This document shows, piece after piece, positions 1 through 6,666 of a stretch of DNA of 64,000 bases (the stretch's first letter is position 1; each line of letters opens with the position of its first letter). The stretch is taken from positions 1 through 64,000 of the forward strand of contig NZ_JBNJQR010000001.1 of NCBI RefSeq assembly GCF_050113715.1. Reading direction: 5' to 3'. Both the position numbers and the translations under genes were made by a program. The notes under the pieces are model-generated. The model saw only the letters and a program-made list of their open reading frames with translations, was not told the origin of the DNA and searched no databases. This DNA comes from Brevibacillus_H ginsengisoli. Its GTDB lineage: Bacteria > Bacillota > Bacilli > Brevibacillales > Brevibacillaceae.

Positions 1-143
1 CTAAGCGTGAAGCCCCCTTCAAGATGAGACTTCCCATAGCGCAAGCTAGTAAGACCCCTCATAGACGATGAGGTTGATAGGTTCGGTGTGGAAGTGCGGC
101 AACGCATGGAGCTGACGAATACTAATCGGTCGAGGACTTATCC
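1..143 (+). rRNA. 23S ribosomal RNA, 3' end (partial)
   Basis: The first 143 bases match the conserved 3' terminal part of bacterial 23S rRNA, ending in the typical ctaatcggtcgaggactta motif. The gene enters from the left edge. The exact 3' end is placed by analogy with Bacillus and could be off by a few bases. A spacer resembling a 23S-5S spacer (tatccagttttcagggagca) follows, but a terminator comes next instead of a 5S gene. Confidence 0.95.
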
Positions 144-190
144 ACGTCCATTATCCTTAAAATACTTGCGTATCCAGTTTTCAGGGAGCA

Positions 191-238
191 AAAAAAGCTC
201 ATGAGTCTATCTATTAAGATAGACTCATGAGCTTTTTT
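191..238 (+). terminator. Terminator of the rRNA operon
   Basis: A perfect 22-bp inverted repeat (191-212 and 217-238) with a 4-base loop ends in a T-run. It lies about 48 bases after the 23S end and closes the operon. A terminator of similar sequence (agctcgtga core) occurs at 23262-23307. Confidence 0.9.
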
Positions 239-512
239 TACCGGTATTATCTATTAACTTAAAGGGCAGTTACGACCATTTTCGGTATTTTGCTAATAAA
301 TCAAGTGTTTTATAGCATTAACGTACAAAAATTTCCTTACCGCTGATGATACCCCATAAAAGACATCGATCTATTCTTTGTTTGCGGAATTAAAAAAAAT
401 AATTAGGGATTTCAAGTGTACTATGTTATACTCAGTCTACCATTTACTGTACTGTTCCATAACCCTACTCATTTTCTTCTTGAGTAGGGTTTTTAATTGA
501 TTTTTTTTGGAC
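239..512. other. Intergenic region with a possible short transcript
   Basis: I see no protein gene here and no 5S rRNA. A -10-like TATACT lies at 427-432 on the + strand. An intrinsic terminator follows at 461-496, so an RNA of about 55 bases could be made. No clear -35 box is present, so the promoter is weak evidence. Confidence 0.3.
461..496 (+). terminator. Orphan intrinsic terminator
   Basis: Arms aaccctactca (461-471) and tgagtagggtt (481-491) form a perfect 11-bp stem followed by T-rich sequence. No + strand gene lies between the rRNA terminator and this site, so it would end a short non-coding transcript or be a relic. Confidence 0.6.
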
Positions 513-546
513 AATAAAAAAAACAGACTCTTAAAATAGAGCCTGT
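513..546 (-). terminator. Terminator of the first csp gene
   Basis: Read on the minus strand, the arms at 538-546 and 523-531 pair with one G-U and are followed by an uninterrupted T-run. The site begins 19 bases after the csp stop codon. The second csp gene has an equivalent terminator at 12669-12700. Confidence 0.85.
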
Positions 547-564
547 CTATATTTGTTGTCATTA

Positions 565-765
565 TTAAGCTTTTTGAACATTAGTAGCTTGGGGTCCACG
601 TTGGCCTTTTTCTACTTCAAAAGTAACTTTTTGACCTTCGTCAAGTGATTTAAAACCTTCGCCTTGGATAGCTGAGAAATGAACGAATACGTCTTCTGCG
701 CCTTCACGTTCGATAAATCCAAAACCTTTTTCTGCGTTAAACCATTTTACTGTACCTTGTTCCAT
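565..765 (-). CDS. cspA-like: Cold-shock protein, copy 1
   Basis: This 66-residue single cold-shock domain protein has RNP1 (KGFGFI, residues 13-18) and RNP2 (VFVHF, 26-30), so it should bind single-stranded nucleic acid and act as an RNA chaperone. Length is normal for the CspA/CspB family. The ATG has a consensus aggagg site 8 bases upstream. A near-identical protein is encoded at 12711-12911 and differs at only a few positions (for example Ala11/Ser, Pro58/Leu). The gene is monocistronic, with a long conserved leader and its own terminator. Family assignment is certain; which Csp paralogue it corresponds to is not. Confidence 0.97.
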   Translation of the reverse strand: MEQGTVKWFNAEKGFGFIEREGAEDVFVHFSAIQGEGFKSLDEGQKVTFEVEKGQRGPQATNVQKA

Positions 766-945
766 TGTTGTTGCCTCCTAGTGTGATAACCACACATGTA
801 TTACTATCCTTGCTCTTAGGATCATCAAGACGAAAAATAAACCCTATGTTATCCTTTGCTCTGAACAAAAATAATTCTTTATTAGAATAACAGGAAATTG
901 AGAGGATAGCAATTTATTTGAATTATTTGGTCAAATAGTGTTAGG
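766..945 (-). promoter_or_regulatory. Conserved csp 5' leader, copy 1
   Basis: About 180 bases upstream of the csp start are closely shared with the region upstream of the second csp gene (12912-13090). Two hairpins are conserved: GTGTG/CACAC at 781-795, ending right at the ribosome site, and ATCCT/AGGAT further upstream near 808-824. Long structured leaders that control translation by temperature are typical of csp mRNAs. The thermosensor role here is inferred from that. Confidence 0.65.
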
Positions 946-961
946 TTAAGCAGTTTCTGTA

Positions 962-1120
962 TACTTCGAGGGACTGGAGCTTGACGTCAAGTATATTGAG
1001 CGGACCTTGCCGTATGTTCATCAGATTTGGGGCAAATCCATTCATTTAGAATCGGTCCTGGATGATCGAGCCGTGTTGTTTACTTACGATGGGAAGAAAG
1101 TGAATCGGCGGTTTTTGTAG
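962..1120 (+). pseudogene. spoVR: Remnant of the spoVR 3' end
   Basis: One frame reads a continuous 52-residue C-terminus (YFEGLELDV... through ...YDGKKVNRRFL) ending at a TAG at 1118-1120. It resembles, from memory, the C-terminal end of SpoVR, a spore-cortex-related protein. An in-frame stop at 947-949 and the lack of any upstream coding sequence show that the rest is gone. A shorter scrap of the same sequence lies beside the second csp gene at 13139-13170. The SpoVR assignment is by recollected similarity; that this is a decayed coding tail is quite clear. Confidence 0.6.
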
Positions 1121-1138
1121 TGTTCAATTGGATTAAAC

Positions 1139-1175
1139 AAAGATCCACTGATGTAATCCTCATCAGTGGATCTTT
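1139..1175. terminator. Bidirectional terminator
   Basis: A perfect 15-bp stem (1139-1153 with 1161-1175) and a 7-base loop lie between the spoVR remnant and the transporter ATPase gene. T-rich flanks on both sides suit termination in either direction. On the minus strand it would end the amino-acid transporter operon. Confidence 0.8.
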
Positions 1176-1232
1176 CTATTAGCTCAAAGGAAACGCAAGA
1201 GGAAGGAGACTCCCGGTTTTCTTGCTGTTTTT

Positions 1233-1973
1233 TCACAGAACTCGATTAAGAAATTCCCGAGTCCGTTCTTCTTTTGGGCTGTTAAAAATCTCTGATGGCG
1301 GGGCCAATTCAATGATCTTCCCGTGGTGCATGAAAGCCACCCAGTCGGCCACTTCCTTGGCAAACCCCATTTCATGCGTAACAATGATCATCGTCATCCC
1401 TTCGCGGGCAAGCTGCTTCATCGTTTCCAGCACCTCGCCAACCAGTTCTGGATCGAGGGCGGAGGTCGGCTCATCAAACAGCATGATATCTGGCTTCATC
1501 GCTAGCGAACGGGCGATTGCCACGCGCTGCTTTTGTCCGCCAGAGAGGCTCGAGGGGTAAACACTTGCTTTTTCTTCGAGCCCTACTTTTTTCAACAGCT
1601 TCATGCCTTCTTCGCGGGCTTCTGTCCGACTGACCTTTTTGGCGATCATCGGTGCCTCCATGACATTTTCGATAACCGTCTTGTGCGGAAAAAGGTTGAA
1701 ATGCTGGAACACCATGCCCACTGTCTGCCGCACCTTGGTCAAATCGTCTTTCTTGGGGTCAATGTTTTTTCCCTCGATAATGACATCTCCGCCGTTTTTC
1801 ATCTCCAGAAAGTTGATGCAGCGGATCAATGTGCTTTTTCCCGAACCGCTGGCTCCGATTAGCACAACGACCTCGCCCTTTTTCACTGTCAGGTTGATGT
1901 CCTTTAACACTTCAACGTCGCCAAAGCTCTTTTTCAAATTTTGTACACGGATCATTTCCTGCTTTTCACTCAT
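1233..1973 (-). CDS. glnQ-like: Polar amino-acid ABC transporter, ATP-binding protein
   Basis: This 246-residue ATPase of the GlnQ/ArtP family powers uptake of a polar amino acid at the inner face of the membrane. Visible motifs are Walker A (GASGSGKST, about 39-47), signature LSGGQKQR (about 143-150), Walker B with the catalytic Glu (IMLFDEP, about 163-169) and the switch His (IVTHE). Length is normal. The ATG has a gggggaga ribosome site. It is the last gene of a substrate-binding protein, permease, ATPase set on the minus strand, 15 bases after the permease stop, with a terminator downstream. The substrate cannot be told from sequence; glutamine, cystine and arginine systems look alike. 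Confidence 0.93.
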   Translation of the reverse strand: MSEKQEMIRVQNLKKSFGDVEVLKDINLTVKKGEVVVLIGASGSGKSTLIRCINFLEMKNGGDVIIEGKNIDPKKDDLTKVRQTVGMVFQHFNLFPHKTVIENVMEAPMIAKKVSRTEAREEGMKLLKKVGLEEKASVYPSSLSGGQKQRVAIARSLAMKPDIMLFDEPTSALDPELVGEVLETMKQLAREGMTMIIVTHEMGFAKEVADWVAFMHHGKIIELAPPSEIFNSPKEERTREFLNRVL

Positions 1974-1988
1974 TTTCTCTCCCCCTTT

Positions 1989-2654
1989 CTACGAATCACC
2001 TTTGGCCAACCGCTGCTCCATTCTGTTCACCACATAGGTGAAAAGCATGACGATGACTAGATAGTACAGGGCAACGATCAAGAAGTAGGTCATTTCGTCA
2101 AATGTTTCAGCTGACATACGTCGTGCCAGCGAGAACAGCTCATCCATCGCGATAAAGGCAGCCAATGACGATTCTTTGAGGGACAGGATAAACTGGTTGC
2201 CGAGCGGAGGAATCGAACGTTTCAGCGCCTGCGGCAAAATGATCCGGCGCATCGTCTCGGCGCGAGTCATACCAAGGGATAGGCCTGCTTCCATCTGTCC
2301 TTTGTCGATCGATTGTATGGCGCCGCGGAAAATCTCGGCGATATAAGCACCACTATGGATGGCTAGAGCTAGCGCAGCCGACCAGAATTGGCCTAGGTCA
2401 ATGACTTTGTAGAACCCAAAATAGAGGACGAAGATTTGCACAATCAGTGGTGTGCCGCGAATCAGGGTGATGTAAATGTTGGCTAAAAGCTGACCGCCAG
2501 GAATATTGGAAACCTTAAGCAATGCAATGAACAACCCGATGATGATCCCTACGATGATAGATGCGATCGTCAATTCAAACGTAAGCAGCAGCGGTTTGAT
2601 AAAAAAAGGGTAAGTTCGGATCAGTTCTTCTAACAAATGGGAAATGCTGGGCAT
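1989..2654 (-). CDS. glnP-like: Polar amino-acid ABC transporter, permease
   Basis: This 221-residue integral membrane permease of the HisM/GlnP type has about five hydrophobic segments and the EAA motif that docks with the ATPase (EAGLSLGMTRAETMRRIILP, about residues 141-160). It should form a homodimeric channel with the ATPase encoded next and the binding protein encoded before it. The ATG is preceded by aggag. A long hairpin separates it from the binding-protein gene, which usually lowers permease expression relative to the binding protein. Confidence 0.92.
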   Translation of the reverse strand: MPSISHLLEELIRTYPFFIKPLLLTFELTIASIIVGIIIGLFIALLKVSNIPGGQLLANIYITLIRGTPLIVQIFVLYFGFYKVIDLGQFWSAALALAIHSGAYIAEIFRGAIQSIDKGQMEAGLSLGMTRAETMRRIILPQALKRSIPPLGNQFILSLKESSLAAFIAMDELFSLARRMSAETFDEMTYFLIVALYYLVIVMLFTYVVNRMEQRLAKGDS

Positions 2655-2684
2655 TCACGCCACTCCTCGCTGAAATGGAATGTA

Positions 2685-2722
2685 CCTACCAAACCTTTGC
2701 AAACAATCAAAGGCTTGGTAGG
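2685..2722 (-). promoter_or_regulatory. Intercistronic hairpin between binding protein and permease genes
   Basis: Arms at 2685-2699 and 2708-2722 pair over 14 of 15 positions with a single mismatch. No T-run follows in the minus direction, so it looks like an mRNA-stabilising or processing hairpin rather than a full terminator. It would let the binding protein be made in excess of the membrane components. Confidence 0.6.
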
Positions 2723-2734
2723 CAGGAAGTTCAA

Positions 2735-3538
2735 CTATTCTTTTTTGCTGATGTCGCGCTTGAAGTATTTCTCGCTCAATTTGAGGTAGGTGCCGTCTTC
2801 GTGCATCGATTTTAGGGCTTCATTGATTTTTTTCAAAAGTTCGGTGTTGCCTTTGCGAACAGCGATACCATGCTGTACTTCCGACAGGGGAAGACCACTT
2901 TTCTTAATTTTCAGACCGCCGTCATTAATCGCGATCTCGCCTACGACGCTGTCAGTAATCACTACGTCATGTTTGCCTTGCTCCAATGCGCGTAGAGCGG
3001 TTATGTCGCTGTCATAGGTTTTGATGTTGTCGGTATATTGGCGGGCCATTTTTTCGTGGGTTGTGCCTAGTGCAACAGCTACTTCCTTGCCTTTCAAATC
3101 ATCAAGCTTGGTGAGGTTGCTGTCTGGACGGGTAAACAGCTGACCGCCGGAGAGGTAGTACGAGTCGGCGAAGTCCACTTGCTGCTTGCGTTCTTCCGTG
3201 ATGGCGTGGCTGGCAATCGCAGCATCATAACGACCTTCCTTAACGCCCGCGATGATGCCAGAGAATGGGGAGGTAACGGCTTTTGGCTTCATTCCAATCC
3301 GCTTCGCGATCTCCTCGCCGATTTCGATATCAAACCCGGTCAGCTGACCGTCTTTAAAGTAGCTGAATGGCTGGTATTCGCCGGATGCCGCATAGGTAAA
3401 CACGCCGGCTTCTTTCGTCATGCTAGATGCTGCCGGTTGGGCTGAATTGGAAGCAGATTGGCTACAGCCTGTTGCGAAAAGTGAAAGGGACAGCAGCAGT
3501 GACACTGCAAATCCTAAAGATTTCGTCATTTTTTTCAT
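2735..3538 (-). CDS. Amino-acid ABC transporter, substrate-binding lipoprotein
   Basis: This 267-residue family 3 extracellular solute-binding protein has an N-terminal signal peptide (MKKMTKSLGFAVSLLLSLSL) with a lipobox ending at Cys25 (FATGC), so it should be lipid-anchored outside the membrane. The body carries the usual family features (GFDIEIGEEIAKRIG, then VKEGRYDAAI and a DLKGKEVAVALGTTHE hinge segment). It begins a transporter operon with the permease and ATPase. The start ATG overlaps the stop of a small upstream frame (3535-3612), and no terminator separates it from the CoA-transferase genes, so the whole set may be one transcript. Ligand unknown. Confidence 0.92.
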   Translation of the reverse strand: MKKMTKSLGFAVSLLLSLSLFATGCSQSASNSAQPAASSMTKEAGVFTYAASGEYQPFSYFKDGQLTGFDIEIGEEIAKRIGMKPKAVTSPFSGIIAGVKEGRYDAAIASHAITEERKQQVDFADSYYLSGGQLFTRPDSNLTKLDDLKGKEVAVALGTTHEKMARQYTDNIKTYDSDITALRALEQGKHDVVITDSVVGEIAINDGGLKIKKSGLPLSEVQHGIAVRKGNTELLKKINEALKSMHEDGTYLKLSEKYFKRDISKKE

Positions 3539-3612
3539 CGTTTTATTCCCCCTATTTTTGTAATGCTGAAAAGTTTTCGGTGATAGGCTGCGAGGATCAA
3601 GCTTCGCAGCAC
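3535..3612 (-). CDS. Possible 25-residue leader peptide
   Basis: A consensus aaggagg site (3616-3622) stands just before GTG codons at 3615 and 3612. The frame from 3612 reads MLRSLILAAYHRKLFSITKI and five more residues, and its TGA overlaps the ATG of the binding-protein gene (ATGA). That is the layout of translational coupling. The peptide has no recognised homologue. The strong ribosome site, which serves no other gene (the next start has its own), is the main argument; it could also be chance. Confidence 0.35.
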   Translation of the reverse strand: MLRSLILAAYHRKLFSITKIGGIKR

Positions 3613-3635
3613 CACCTCCTTTCTCAAGAATCTGG

Positions 3636-4298
3636 TTATTCCGCTACAAGTAAATTCTCTGATATTCGAAGTGGGGCATCGGTACTGCCGAGCACATCCA
3701 GCAGTGTGTAGGGATACTGAACCTCCCGTAGGAGCAGACCCGCCTGTGTCACCTCAATAACCGCCCGCTCGGTAATGATTAGATGTACGCACGCTTTTGC
3801 GGTCAGCGGATAGGTGCAGCGCTTCACGATTTTGGATTTACCCTGTGGGTCCAGATGTTTCATCAGTACGATCACTTTTTTTGCCCGTTGCGCCAGCTCC
3901 ATACCCCCGCCGATCCCATGGACACGTTCTCCTGGGATAATCCAGTTGGCCAAATTCCCCGTGACATCCACCTGATGTCCGCCGAGAATCGCGATGTCCA
4001 GCATTCGCCGTCGAACCATCGCATAGGCCATGGTCGTGTCAAAAATCGAAGCGCCAGGCACAAGGGTGACCGGCGTGCCTCCTGCATTGAATAGGTAAGG
4101 ATCCTCATGTCCCTTGATCGGGGTGGAGCCGATGCCCAATATTCCGTTTACTGAATGAAACATGATCTGCCAATCTCGCGGGATGAAATGGGCAACCAAT
4201 TCAGGAATGCCAATGCCTAGGTTGACCACCATGCCAGGCTCGATCTCTTTTGCGGCACGGCGCGCAATGATATTGCGTTCTTCTATCTCCGTATCCAT
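3636..4298 (-). CDS. scoB-like: 3-oxoacid/acyl CoA-transferase, subunit B
   Basis: This 220-residue protein matches the B subunit of family I CoA-transferases (ScoB, AtoA, PcaJ, YodR), which move CoA between carboxylates such as succinate and acetoacetate. Conserved blocks are VVNLGIGIPELVA (24-36), NAGGTPVT, DIAILGGHQVD and GNLANWIIPGERVHGIGGGM. The family's catalytic glutamate normally lies in an S-E-N-G block; here the block reads HSVNGILGIG, with Val (codon GTA) at that place, so activity is open to question. It overlaps the A-subunit gene by 16 bases, as usual for this pair, and lies directly ahead of an amino-acid transporter. Confidence 0.85.
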   Translation of the reverse strand: MDTEIEERNIIARRAAKEIEPGMVVNLGIGIPELVAHFIPRDWQIMFHSVNGILGIGSTPIKGHEDPYLFNAGGTPVTLVPGASIFDTTMAYAMVRRRMLDIAILGGHQVDVTGNLANWIIPGERVHGIGGGMELAQRAKKVIVLMKHLDPQGKSKIVKRCTYPLTAKACVHLIITERAVIEVTQAGLLLREVQYPYTLLDVLGSTDAPLRISENLLVAE

Positions 4299-4978
4299 GA
4301 TCCGCCCCTCCCCACGATATAGTCCACATAGATACCGGGAGTTGCAATCAGTTCTGGGTCAAGCTCTCCAACGGGTACGATTTCCTCCACCTCGGCAATC
4401 GTAATATCTGCGGCCATGGCTACGAGCGGATTATTGTTGCGAGCGCTCTTATCGTAAATCAGATTTCCGTACGTATCCGCTGTCTTGGCATACACAATCC
4501 CCACATCAGCGGTGATGGCCGGTTCAATCAGGCAGCTTATACCATTGAAGCGAATGATCTGCTTGCCTTCTTCCATGATCGTACCCAGTCCGATATCGAC
4601 TACCAGAGCGGGAATGCCTACGCCTCCTGCTCGAATTTTTTCAGCTAAGATCCCTTGCGGAACGAAGATGACCTCCAGTAGTCCCTCTGTCATGAGTTGA
4701 CCAGCGTACGGGTTGGAGCCGATGTGGGAGGTTACCAGTGTTTTGACAAGTCCGGCGGAAATGAGCCGACCGATTCCGCTATTCGGATATGCCGCATCGT
4801 TACTCGTGATTTTCAGATGCTTGACGTCCTTTTGCAGAATGCCTTCGATTAGCGAATGGGGTGAACCGATCCCGCCAAAACCGCCACAGATTAGATGGGT
4901 TCCATTTTTTACGGACTCAAGGGCTTGTTCCAGCGATACAAATTTGGTGTATAAGGAATGCAATTTGATCTCACTCAT
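4283..4978 (-). CDS. scoA-like: 3-oxoacid/acyl CoA-transferase, subunit A
   Basis: This 231-residue A subunit of a family I CoA-transferase partners the B subunit encoded next. It has the CoA-binding glycine block (LICGGFGGIGSP, about residues 29-40) and the GIGRLISAGLVKTLVTSHIG segment. A longer frame from 5128 was rejected, because its extra 50 residues are unlike the family and because a sigma-54 promoter (5011-5026) would start the mRNA near 5000, inside that extension. The ribosome site at 4978 is weak. Expression is probably sigma-54 dependent and controlled by the divergent activator at 5218. Substrate unknown; with the transporter downstream, an amino-acid-derived keto or acyl acid is a reasonable guess. 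Confidence 0.85.
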   Translation of the reverse strand: MSEIKLHSLYTKFVSLEQALESVKNGTHLICGGFGGIGSPHSLIEGILQKDVKHLKITSNDAAYPNSGIGRLISAGLVKTLVTSHIGSNPYAGQLMTEGLLEVIFVPQGILAEKIRAGGVGIPALVVDIGLGTIMEEGKQIIRFNGISCLIEPAITADVGIVYAKTADTYGNLIYDKSARNNNPLVAMAADITIAEVEEIVPVGELDPELIATPGIYVDYIVGRGGSWIRR

Positions 4979-5010
4979 TTTTAAAATTGATAGGATTAAC
5001 CTTATGAATA

Positions 5011-5026
5011 AGCAATTGTCGTGCCA
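5011..5026 (-). promoter_or_regulatory. Sigma-54 (-24/-12) promoter of the CoA-transferase operon
   Basis: On the minus strand the sequence is TGGCAC-GACAA-TTGCT, an almost exact match to the sigma-54 consensus TGGCAC-N5-TTGCA, with the essential GG and GC at the right spacing. Transcription would start near 5000, about 22 bases before the subunit A start. The next gene, in the opposite direction, encodes a sigma-54 activator. Confidence 0.85.
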
Positions 5027-5079
5027 GTGCTGAAATCGTTTACAATTTACAATTTTCGAACAATTCCATATAATTGAGT

Positions 5080-5150
5080 GAATCGAAGTCGATTCGTTAA
5101 AATTGAGTCGAAAGAGAAACAACGCCATTTTTTCGTTGAATCGATTTCAA
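5080..5150. promoter_or_regulatory. Probable activator-binding sites (UAS)
   Basis: Two related dyads lie in the divergent gap: GAATCG-AAGT-CGATTC at 5080-5095 and TTGAA-TCGAT-TTCAA at 5136-5150. A further gattcag follows near 5170. Their common core gaatcga, the 55-base spacing and the position some 60 to 125 bases upstream of the -24 box fit enhancer sites for the sigma-54 activator. They may also allow the activator to control its own gene. Confidence 0.6.
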
Positions 5151-5217
5151 TTCACTCTTTTTCAAAAGCGATTCAGTCCGTACCTATAGAAAAACTCATC
5201 AGGGGAGTGGATAACCG

Positions 5218-6651
5218 GTGAAACACGAAGCTGATATACTGTCACATTTCAAAACAAGACAGTTCATCGATATCTTCAATGCGCTTGCTGATGGAATCTA
5301 CATTTCCGATGCGCAAGGAACGACGCTCTGGCTGAACAATGCGAGTGAAAATCTATGTGGTGTCCCCAAAGAGCAACTCATCGGTCGTGACGTGGCGGAA
5401 TTGGAAGCGATGGGTATCTTCAACCCGTCCGTCACGCGAATGGTGATAGAAACTGGGAAAACGACGACAACGGTACAATTAGTCAACAACAAGAGCAGGT
5501 TTCTGGTCACAGGTCACCTCATTACGGACGAGCTGGGATTACCCGAGCTGATTGTCGCCCATTCCCGCGACATTACAGAAGCGGCCAGGACCAGCTCTAA
5601 GCTGGAGGAGACCGTTGCGCTGTTGAAAAGGTACAGCGAAGAGGTTCATTTAATGAAGCGGGAGGTACAGAGCAGCCACAAGGAGACCCTGATTGGCACC
5701 AGCCGTTCTTATCTCTCACTATTAGAGCTGCTAAAAAAGGTAGCGGTCGTGGATACCACTGTTCTGATCACGGGTGAAACCGGGGTAGGCAAAACATTCC
5801 TTGCCGAGCATATCCACCAGCTGAGCGATCGATGTGGTCAACCGTTCGTTCATGTCAACTGCAGCTCTATCCCCGAGTCGCTGATCGAATCGGAGCTTTT
5901 TGGCTATCACAAAGGGGCGTTTACCGGGGCCAATCAAACGGGGAAAATTGGTCTGGTCAAAATGGCGGACAATGGCACGCTATTTCTCGATGAGATCAGT
6001 GAGCTTCCCTTCCACCTGCAGTCAAAGCTCCTGCTTTTATTGCAAAACAAGACGTTTATGCCGATCGGCGACACAAAAACGTATACCGCCAATGTTCGGA
6101 TTATTGCCGCGACGAACGCCAACCTGCTGGAGCAAGTCAAGCTGGGTAAATTCCGACATGATCTTTACTATCGACTCAACATCCTGCCGATTAATGTCCC
6201 CCCGTTGCGTGAGCGTAAGGAAGATATTTTTCCATTGCTCTATTTTTATCTGAAAAAGTTCAATACGAAGCACAACGGCCAGCGTCGCTTCACGGCAGAG
6301 GTACTGGATGTGCTGCATCTGTATGACTGGCCGGGGAACGTACGGGAGTTGGAAAATCTGGTGGAGCGGATTGTCATTACCGCCAAGCAGGATGAGCTTA
6401 AGGTATCTGATCTGCCCGAAGAGTTTCGTCAGATGGGTGCAATCGATGACAGCCTGATGAACTTGGGCGGCAATCTCTCTTTGACAGAGCGGATCGAAAA
6501 AATAGAAGAGGAACTGATCGCACAGTCACTCAAACAGCATAAAAGCACGCGAAAAGCCGCAGCAGCGTTGAACATTACACAGTCCCTGTTGATGCGGCGG
6601 ATTAAGAAGTATGGGATTACGGTCGGGGAAGAAGAGGAACAAGTCATTTAG
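5218..6651 (+). CDS. PAS-containing sigma-54-dependent transcriptional activator
   Basis: This is a 477-residue enhancer-binding protein. An N-terminal PAS domain (about 15-120) senses a ligand or redox signal. A short coiled linker (about 125-150) leads to an AAA+ domain with Walker A GETGVGKT (186-193), the sigma-54 contact loop GAFTGA (233-238) and Walker B GTLFLDEI (about 253-260). A Fis-type helix-turn-helix ends the protein (TRKAAAALNITQSLLMRRIK). Start is GTG with a ggggag site. It is divergent from the CoA-transferase operon, which has a sigma-54 promoter and matching dyads, so it is very likely that operon's regulator. Domain order recalls RocR, BkdR and AcoR of Bacillus; it is not clearly any of them. 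Confidence 0.93.
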   Translation: MKHEADILSHFKTRQFIDIFNALADGIYISDAQGTTLWLNNASENLCGVPKEQLIGRDVAELEAMGIFNPSVTRMVIETGKTTTTVQLVNNKSRFLVTGHLITDELGLPELIVAHSRDITEAARTSSKLEETVALLKRYSEEVHLMKREVQSSHKETLIGTSRSYLSLLELLKKVAVVDTTVLITGETGVGKTFLAEHIHQLSDRCGQPFVHVNCSSIPESLIESELFGYHKGAFTGANQTGKIGLVKMADNGTLFLDEISELPFHLQSKLLLLLQNKTFMPIGDTKTYTANVRIIAATNANLLEQVKLGKFRHDLYYRLNILPINVPPLRERKEDIFPLLYFYLKKFNTKHNGQRRFTAEVLDVLHLYDWPGNVRELENLVERIVITAKQDELKVSDLPEEFRQMGAIDDSLMNLGGNLSLTERIEKIEEELIAQSLKQHKSTRKAAAALNITQSLLMRRIKKYGITVGEEEEQVI

Positions 6652-6666
6652 CAATGGGGGCTCTTA

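Noticed and set aside
4979..5128. N-terminal extension of CoA-transferase subunit A
   Set aside because: It would begin upstream of the sigma-54 start point and lacks family similarity.
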